From: Diadema setosum
Taxonomy: Eukaryota; Echinodermata; Echinoidea; Diadematoida; Diadematidae
NCBI RefSeq assembly: GCF_964275005.1
Contig: NC_092688.1
Location: 18,816,403 to 18,880,402 of the forward strand
Direction: 5' to 3'
Length of the DNA stretch: 64,000 bases
A program made the translations under genes and the position numbers. Below the pieces are notes generated by a model. That model was not told the origin of the DNA, ran no database searches, and worked only from the letters and a program-made list of their open reading frames with translations. Every line of letters begins with the position of its first letter. Position 1 is the first letter of the stretch. Below, in pieces: positions 1 through 9,924 of this stretch.

Positions 1-2066
1 AAACATTTTCGTGAGTCGTCCAATTCGCGGTCCAACAGTGTCTCGGGGGAAATTTGCAAAAATTAAACCCTTGCAAAAATAACAGCTTATACAGTATGAA
101 GGTGTCTTCCGTTGTCTTCTGTCATTTTATGGCCTTCTAAAGGTCAAAAAACAAGTTAGACGTAGAAGTATTTATGTCTGGCAATAACAAGTTCTAACTT
201 GTCTGGATTTGAGAACAACATGAAACACAAACACATAATTTATCAGTTGCTCTAAAAATATCATCAGTATAACATTACACTGTTTACCGTTTTCTATTAG
301 AAAAAAAAAGATGCTCAAAAAGAAGAGTAAAACAAATTTGTTTTATCTTTGGGGAAATATAACATTATGTTCCATAACTGTATCATGTCATAATGTTTAT
401 CCCACTACTGACTGTTACTTGACTGTAAACTCATATAACACGTTAGGATAGTGCTGTGAGACCCTGTATGAAAATGAGAGCACAGCAGAGAGAGAGAGAG
501 AGAGAGAGAGGGAAAAAAAAAGGCTTATTGGGCTTATTTTGGGCTAGAACCGCTTGTTTTGGGCTAGAAAAGCTCTGAGAACACCACTGAGCTTTTAAAG
601 AGGAATTCCTCTCAAGATCAAAGTTGACTGTGATAGAAGTAACTAGATGAAAAGAATAGTACTTTATTACATGTAAGGTGACCATAGAGTAAATGATGGG
701 AGTATTTACATAGCTTCCTTGAATAGTGATTTTGATCACAGTTACATAAGCAAATCAAATATCACCTCACAAATTTCCCATTGGCTTGTGCAATATCCTT
801 CTATAATTTCCCCTCTTAAAATGAAAACATACTATGTCATTTTCTTCACATGAAATCATAATAGCAGCTCACAATCTTGAAATTACAACACTTTTGTTAT
901 CAATTTTGTAGTTGTTATACTAATCATTGGTTGAAAATAATTACAAAAATATTTGCCTGCCATCCGAAAAAAAGAAGATTATAAGCAGTTTTTAAGATCC
1001 ATGTTGTGTGAATTTTTGACTTTAAACAAATTTAGTATTTCTAATATTTTAAAGCATGTGAAATTACTTGCAGCATGATGTATGACGATGCAACAAAAAC
1101 TTGATATTAAAAAAAATACCTACACTGTGTTTAGGATTTTAACTAAATAAAACATTTTTCTTATACAACGTGGATATTCCATCAAACAATGTAACCTGGC
1201 ATAAATCCAACTGACATCTTGAAAGAGGTATTACATTTTAGTACAAGATGAAATTAGTATCGTCAGATAAAGTAATACACAAGAACAATATGTAGGTATG
1301 GAGCTATTGTGATATTCATTTGATTTTAATACCATGTCCAAGTTTGTTGCTGGACGATTTCAAATGATGATAGAATTTGGGCAGCAGTGTAATGCAAATA
1401 TTTGTCTTTTTAATCTTAATGTATACTTTAATGTAATATGTTTCTGATGTAATAATCAATAAGATATTTCCTAATATTGAGGTAAAAACATATATATCAC
1501 GTAAACTATATTGTAGTCCTGTAAACCTATGCATACCTATAAAAAACACAATATTTTGTTGTTGTTGTTGTTCGGAGTCTCATGCCTGAGCTCAATTTCA
1601 GACTAACCACCACTGCACTGCAAATTCAACAAGAATCTGGCAGTACCTTTTGTACATACAGAATTATTTTTGCTCTAAAAGAATGAAATGAACAAAATCA
1701 TTATGTACTGAGGAAGTACACATATTCTACAGCATAACATCAAGTAATTTATGTGAAATGCATTCTATGTCATGTTGTTCACTTCAACCAATTTACAATA
1801 ATATTGTTTCTGTGAAAATCTTATGGTGGAAAATAGGGCGGTTTTCATAAGGTACTGACCTCTAAATACTGTCTCGACTGATCTGACTTTGCTCAAGGCT
1901 GCTTATCTTCACGACATTCAATTAATACATTCAAGATTATTACCATTCACAGGTCTGGTAGTCCACGGTCACTGGGGGGGGGGGGGGGTGCATAGTAGAG
2001 CTGGCAAAGCAGGTTATAGAGATATTAAGCTCATCTGAATGGTGGTGGCAAGTTGTCATCCTGTGA
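1..2066. other. Non-coding stretch; probable 3' UTR and downstream DNA
   Basis: I see no coding exon. Positions 1-96 are the end of a CGCGAA-type MITE finishing in TACAGTA. There is a (GA)n run at about 485-511, a (GTT)n run at about 1557-1572 and a G homopolymer at about 1974-1988. The minus-strand gene above must be polyadenylated somewhere here. A TTTATT (AATAAA on the minus strand) near 663 is one of several weak candidates. Confidence 0.5.
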
Positions 2067-2137
2067 TTAACGGGACACATATTTACGATACACCCATCGA
2101 TACACTGCGTTGTGGTCTGGGTAAATTCCATCCGTAC
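2067..2137 (-). CDS. Transcobalamin-like gene, last exon
   Basis: 71 nt after the acceptor ctgtag. In the frame set by exon 7 it reads TDGIYPDHNAVYRWVYRKYV and stops at 2067-2069. This matches the family C-terminus '.GIdgfyP.dgd.i.frY'. A longer open frame overlaps here in another phase, but it does not join in phase with exon 7. Confidence 0.84.
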
Positions 2138-5100
2138 CTACAGAATGAAACAATGAAGGATTGAAAAACGTTTTAAAGTGACAGACTTACAAAAAGCAAT
2201 TAGATGAAACAAGACAGATAAGGAGTTTAAGCAAACTATATAACTTAGCGAGAGTACATTCACTACCCACTCATCTTCACAATCAAATAGAGAAATTGCT
2301 CAAAGTTATCATATCATTTAAATTCTAAATCATTTTTTTTTCCATTTTCACTTCATTTCTACTATCAGTGCAAAATATGAAACAAAATAACATAGAAAGT
2401 TATTGCAAAAAGGCATCTTTCAGCAATTGCACATCATCTCATCTACCAAACTGAAACATTGTCATAAATGACATAATACAGCTGTATACAATATTCTGAA
2501 ATGCACTGATGGACTTCAGTATTTCTAAATCTAGATTTTTTGTAGCGAACTACTTGAATCTCTTCTACAAAAATGATAAATAAATAACATCAGTTAAAAG
2601 AGACACACACAAAAAAAAAATGGAGTAAATCATTATTAGAAGTATGCAGAAATTTGAAACTGCATTTGTGTACGTACACTGTACTTACAGCATTGGATGC
2701 TACCTGCCAATTTGGTGAAAATCAGTCAGACGAGTTTTCAAAAAGAAGTTGAAAAGACGTAAAAAATCTTACACACAATGGATAACAGATGATGAATCAC
2801 TGCAATAGCTCATGTGAGCCTTTGGTTCACGTGTGATAACAAACAAGGCAAGTGCCATAATGTGTCTCGCCCATTCGCGTACAAGAAATTATTGTTCGCG
2901 AATGGGATATAACAGATAAAAAAAAGTATAGCAGATAAAAAGAGATATAAAAGGGTAAAAATCTATGGCAAAAAAGAAACATGCCATAACAACTTAACAT
3001 TGGGCTCTAAAAGTTTGTTGACCCCTGCTTGTGACCTTTGACCTTGTGGTGATCATCCACTCCCAAAAGGACATCTACCATCCAAGTTTAGTCACAAACG
3101 GACTTATGGATTAAAAGTTACGACCCATAATAGAAACGCGCCATAAAAATTTAACATTGGGCTCTAAAAGTTTGTTGACCCATGTTTGTGACCATTGACC
3201 TTGTGGTGACCATCCACTCCCCAAGGGACATCTACCATCCAAGTTTGGTCACAAATGGAGTTTTGGGTCAAAAGTTATTACCCATAATAGAAACGCGCCA
3301 CAAAAACTTAACATTGGGCCCTAAAGTTCATTGACCCCTGCCTGTGAGCTTTGACCTTGAGGTGACCTTCACATACGGTAAAATGTGAAACTTTGTATGA
3401 CCCCTCTTCCCTCGGAAGTTTGATTGCAACTGAAGCCCAGAGTAAAGAGTTATTGAAGTTTTTGTAGCGTTACGGACAGACGACGGATGGACGGACGGAC
3501 GACGGACGGACAGACGCCGCAGGCGATCCCCTAGTTTCCCCTCACATCTGGTGGGCTCGACAAGAATTGGACAGGCAGTAAAACAAGAACTAGTCTTAAC
3601 CCGCTGACAACAAGTACTGTGTAAACTTGGGCAAGTGTCTATGGAAAATGCGTATTGTAGCAAAATCAGCCCGTCCTCAATGGGTTAAATTCACAGACTA
3701 TTACCTGTTTGTGCTGCTTCAAGGTCTCCATTCTCGAGAACCTCATAGATAAACCAGTAGAATCCGCGAGTGTTGTCATTCTCGACATTGTTGATGGTGA
3801 AGATGTGGTTGCCAAACTGGGTCATCCTTGACTCAAACCTGGAATGTAAAGATAAAGGAAGTTTCATGTTGAAAATGGAATTGCTATCTGTACATGCCAC
3901 GAAATATAATCTAGAACTGTGCCTCTCCTACAAAGATTTTTTGAGGCCCAGTTACATGTGTAGACTGAACACAAATCTTTTTTATCTTTTATTTTTTGGG
4001 GGCGCTGTAGCACGGTGGAAATATAAGACTCCAGACTCCCAAGCAGAGGACCTAAGTTTGATTCCCGTCCAGTGCTTACGTCCTTGGACAAGATGTCTTT
4101 ACGGGCCCACAATATACATAACTCTCGACCCAGGTGCATAAATGGGCACCTGGCAATGAATACTAGGGTAATAATAATAGTAGGGCCCTCTGGTAGAGCA
4201 ACAACACAACACTGAAGAGGCTACCCTGGATAAAGAAGACCTTATTATTATTACTACTATTATTACAAGACAGCGCAGCCACCTGCCACAGCTTCCCAGC
4301 CCACTAATTAACCCGTTGAGGACGGACTAATTTTGCTACAACACGCATTTCCCAAAGACCCCTGCCCGAATATACTCAGCACTCGTCCTCAACGGGTTAA
4401 GAAGTACTGATCTAGAGTGACACAATGCATTTTGTTTACTGTACAAATCTCTGTACGCATTATCAAATCAGTTGAAGCAATACACTCTTTCCCTTTGAGA
4501 TTTGAATTCACAATTCAGTAAGCTCATAGCATACATGCCATTCTTTTAGACTGACCTAATGTAACACTGCAGAGCAAAAGCATTATAATATATCCTGCAA
4601 TGCCATGTCTTTGACTGCTCGTTTCCACAATTAATCTTTCATAGTATTAAACATTTTCCTTTGCGATGAAAAAAAAAAAATGACATGCAAGCACTCATTC
4701 GGTTATCTTGAATATGATAAAATATTGTGAAGTGGTCCTGCTTGTCAACAATTACTGTAAAATGAGGAATGTTCACGTGCATTTTAATTTCGTGAATTTT
4801 GCGAGTGCTAACATTCGCGAAATCAAAATGCACATGAAAGTTCTTACCTACACAATATGCATTGGATGCCAGTGGCAATTCGCAAAAATTTCATGCTGCG
4901 AGAAAGGCTGTTTGCTCCAATTCGAGAAATTTTCATGCCGCGAATAGATCGTGTTTTTCAGTAGGTCTTTGAAATATGCTAACTCTTAAAGAAAGCTTAC
5001 CTCATGCACTCCTTAGAATTGACAACTCTGTGTTTAGTCTCTGTTTATTTAACCTCAAAATGGAAAGATATTCCACTGACAAACTCATCAAGACCGTTTT

Positions 5101-8100
5101 ATGAAGTTAAATGAGGATAGCGTATTTTTTGTTGAATACAATCAATGTGTTTTGCTTTCACTATCAGACAAGATACTGTATATGCCATATCTCTATCGAG
5201 TCTAAATTTTCACGAATCGGGACTTCCCAATGATTTTGTGAGTAGTTAAATTCGTGATCATGGAGTACCGTACTGAACGGAGAAATGTAAATGTGCACAT
5301 CACATTCATATCAGGATAAGAGTCAATATCTTGGTGTGTCCGTGAATTTGCCAGGAACACCTGATTTGCAAAATTCGCAAAAATAAAAACATCGCGAAAC
5401 ATTTGGCCTATACAGTAAATGAGGAAACCCCACTCAAGCAACTCACTGCAAATCATTGATCTGCCTTGCACGTTCCATAACGCGGAACAGGTTCTCTCCC
5501 GGGATCGCCGTGACAACCAGAGGGTCATCTGTCAGGGTGACGTTGCCGTCGACCCGGTGGATCTGGAGATTCACGGAGATGGTCTCGTCATGACGGCTGA
5601 TAAAAGAGATCACCTCAAGGGTGTCTGAACATAGCACAGAGAACAAAGAGGATGCCAATTACGACAAGGTGAGCTTAGTTTGACCTCAAGTAGAGGTTCA
5701 ATTTCAATATGAAGTTCAGCAGGAAATTTCCAAAAGCTCTGATACAGGAAGCTCACTGGAAAGATGCTAGATCCACTGGAAATCTATTTTTAATTTTTTA
5801 CCATTATCTTTTTTTTTGTGACCGCTTTAAAACCATCGGTCGTAATTTGCATGTCCCTAGCACTTCCAGAAACTTCCAACTATCTCATTGGTATAAATAC
5901 TTTGTCTGAACTTATAAAGTCAGAAGTACAACCACTTTGTCTATACCTAGATAGTTTGACATACAGGATGTAGTTCAAAGGTTATGATGTAGCAGACTGC
6001 ATGTATTCAAACTCCAGATCAGGCATTTAACAGGAATCTCTCTAATTTTTCCAGCATCAAAGGAATCTCGGAATCAACCCAAATTAAATCATGTATGTTG
6101 AATGCTGTTCATCAATCAAAACTTCTCCATTTCCTGTAGATTTCATTGTGTTTTATCGTATGCAAGTGGAATAAGTTGCAAAATGCTTCAATATCGATTC
6201 AATATTGATTTATGAAGTCTCAATCATTAATCAATCTGCAATAATAATACATCATACAAAGAAAACAGAAGGATTTGTTTGTTCAGGTGCTGTGACATAA
6301 TGAGAAAGAAGATTAGTAACACATGTTAGTTTGCAATCAACAATGTAAAATATGAATATGGGGTTAGCATATATACCAAAATGGGTTCTTGGGGACTTAT
6401 GATAAAATACAACATGTGTGCAACATAGTTATGAAAATCACACAAGTATGGTTCATGCCTGTTTTATGCTGGACCCCTTATTCACTATCTAAAATCTGCA
6501 ACCCACACTAACCATGGGTGGGGCACTCATGGTCAATCTCTGTCAGGCTGCCATGGTGACGGTTGCTAAGCAACGGGAGGATCTGGATGGTGCCACCTTG
6601 GCTGCCGAAGTCACCGTCCTCCTGCTGAGCATCCAGGATGACAGTGATGGTGCTGTTGCAGAGCCATCTTGCTGGCGACGTTCCACTGGCGATTAGGGCC
6701 TGAGCAGTATGGTAAACATTCATTCTCAAGATTAGAGCAAAATACTGTAAAACTGGAAATCTTCACGTGTGTAACTTTTGGCACATGGGTGGGCAAGATG
6801 AATTATGCATGCCTTTAATTCTGCAAGCCAAAGCTGTCCCCATAGTGGGCTCAATTACATTGATGCACTACCATACATGATGCACTGTCCAGTAATAAAT
6901 TCTGTACTAAAGTTGCATAAACCATTCTTACACGTAACTTCCATGCCTGGAAAAGGATTTTTGAATACCTATGGTGACATTCTACCCAACATCTATTAGA
7001 TTCTCTTTCTCCAAAAGGATGAATTAAATGGATTTTCTGGATGAATAGCTGACAATACTGAGGCCCATGTTACTAATGTCTCATTCTGTCTATGCAGTAA
7101 ATCGAATATATGCCTTGCAAATGTTGCAAGTGTGATTTAGTCTCATAAGAATGGTGTTTGCAGCTTCACACGTCCTGATTTATCATTGGAAGCTTGCATT
7201 GCTTTCTTGCTGCATAGTTATCTGTACATATGTTTTGTATCGCACTTCCTGACTTGTACTTCTTTCGAATTGTTTAACAATATGAATTGACAAATGTATA
7301 CTTTGTATAAGTATGATTGAATTGAATGGCAGTTTTGAGGATGGAAAGAGCTACGGTGAGAGTGGTGAGTGGTGAGAAACTAGTGGATAAAAAGAAGACT
7401 GAGGATATGATGGAGATGCTTGGGTTGAAGGAATGAGTGGAACAGGAGGCAAGGGTGAATGGAGTGCGATGGTATAGGGGGCATGTGTTAAAGGAAGGAT
7501 GAGGATGATGTCTTGAGGAAGGTGCTAGAACTTAACCCATTGAGGATGGGCTGATTTTGCTGCAAACAAGCATTTCCTACAGACACTTGCCCGAGTATAC
7601 TCCGGACTCGTCCTCAATGGGTTAAAGCGAAAGAGCTATAAAAGCGAGGGCGAACAACAAAAATGGGGATGAGACAGGTTGGAGGAAGAGCTGGGAAGGT
7701 CGGCTTAACCCGCTGAGGACGAGTCCCGAGTTTACTCGGGCAAGTGTCTACGGTAAATGCGTGTTGTAGCAAAATCAGCTCGTCCTCAACAGGTTTAAGG
7801 AAGGGAAATCTGGGAGATGGCGAGGAGGTGTGATAGCTATAGCTGTTGGAGCTGTAAGCTGTAAGGTACTTCCTGCCTGCCACCTCCCGTCATCAGGAGC
7901 AGACCTGGATAAAAACTTGTATGATAATGATGATGATGACGAACTAAACTGAAAAAAAAGAAAGAAAGAAAAAAAAAACACATTCTTGTGGCCTTGCCTG
8001 GGCTGCGAGGGCAGTACTGATTATGTTGGTGCCAATCGAGGCACTGAACCCTCCGTCTGAATTCTGGTGCTGCAGTATGCACTCTGTCGCATTCTCCGTC

Positions 8101-9887
8101 ATCTGCCGCAAGAGGCTGAGCTGCTCAATGTTGTTAAACTGTGACCTCATGCAGGACATGGCCATAACAGCCATGGATGTGACGTCTAGTTTGGGAAGAA
8201 AATGAAATTGGCACCTCACGCAAATTTTAAAGTGAATTGCACGCACACATTTCTCAATTCAGTACAGTAGTCCACAATCCCAAATTTAACCACTCGTGAA
8301 ATTGTAGGCAAGTCCGGATTCGCGAAAAATTAGACTCACTAATTATATGGCGTATACAGCACTCTTTGTAAATCCAGTGTGGCATTGCTTCATTTAGGCT
8401 TGTATGTGTGTGTGTGTGTGAGCATTTGTATAAATTATATTGATGATTGTAATGTTTGAGCCCATATTAATTGGACCTTATGTATCAATTGCGGTTTTAA
8501 TAATGAAAAAAAAAAAAAAAATGCACGCTGGAGGAATATCGTGCATGGACATACAATGTAGATTTTATGTCCTCATGTCCTTGCATGGGTCTCTCCCTTT
8601 TCTCCGTCTTTCATACTATTCCTTCCTGAATTAAAATTGGCTGAAAAACACACACACACACACCTGATAGTTAGGCACTTTTATCCAGTATCCAGATTTA
8701 CTTTGAAATGCTAACTCCAACATTTTATTTCTTTGCTAGATCACTTTGCAATTCCCATTATACTACCCCCTTTTTTTTTGGGGGGGGGGGGGGGGGGGAG
8801 GAGGGCAGCCCTACGAAGGTCAGTACCATAACTTTTAATACAAATTCATCACTTTTGAACAAACAGTCTGATTTTCCTCAAACTTCACTGATGCATTCTA
8901 TTGAAATTTCTGCATTCACTCAGTTCACATACACATTTGGCTATCATTTCTGTGTAAGTTTGTCGGTTGCAGAAATTTGGAAAAAAATCTTTGGGGGGAA
9001 GTTTCAAGTGGGTTCACAATATATGGCTCCATATTTGTTTTTGTTTTTGTTTTATTTTTGTTTTGTTTTTGTTTTTGTTTTTGTTTTTGTTTTTTTTTTT
9101 TTTTTGGGGGGGGTTCATTTGCACGATGTGATTGATTTCACGATTTAATCTCCACTAAGGCTACCCTACCGATTCCCATTCGGAAGCATCCACTCTCCAG
9201 CTGAGCTTCTCTAAGGGTCTGTAGAGCACTGGTTGGGATCTCGCCCTCGGAGCTGCACAGTGCCAGCAGCGCAAGGGAGTACGGGAAGAAGTTGTGCGTC
9301 TCGTTGGCCCGGAGAGTAGCGACACGGTGGTGAATGTGATGCACGAGGCCGTGGCCGTGGAAGTTTGAGGGATTGCGACAGGTGGCGTACAGAGCCATGG
9401 CATAGTATGCCAGCTGACCCAGTGGCATCTCTCTCAGGTGTTTTCTGAAAGAAAAAAAAAATACACATTATAAGTCTTGATATAACTGACATTGTAAAAA
9501 AGTAGCATTGCCATGTACAGCATATGAGTATAAAATTTCACCGATACAGTGGACTCCGCCTATAACGAAGTCGTTGGACCGGCAGTTCTCTTTCGGTATA
9601 TCAAAATTTTGTTATAACTGAACAAATAAACAATATAAATACACAAAGCGGATAATGTTGCGGCCTGAATTTTTTCTTTGTTGAAACCGGAAGTTTGTTA
9701 TAACCATGTTCGTTATAACAGGAGTGCACTGTACAAGGATTGATCCTGCACTAAAAAATATAACCATACTGAATGCAGTTAGATGATAATGAATCTGGCT
9801 TGCCTGTAGTAAATAATCCAAAGACCCAATATTATTCCCAAACACATACCACACACGTGCCTCACTAACCTTCAAGTGAAGAGGCAC

Positions 9888-9924
<37 letters not shown>

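Noticed and set aside
1940..2131. 63-codon minus-strand frame overlapping the last exon
   Set aside because: It is not in phase with exon 7. The correct frame here gives the family C-terminus and stops at 2067.
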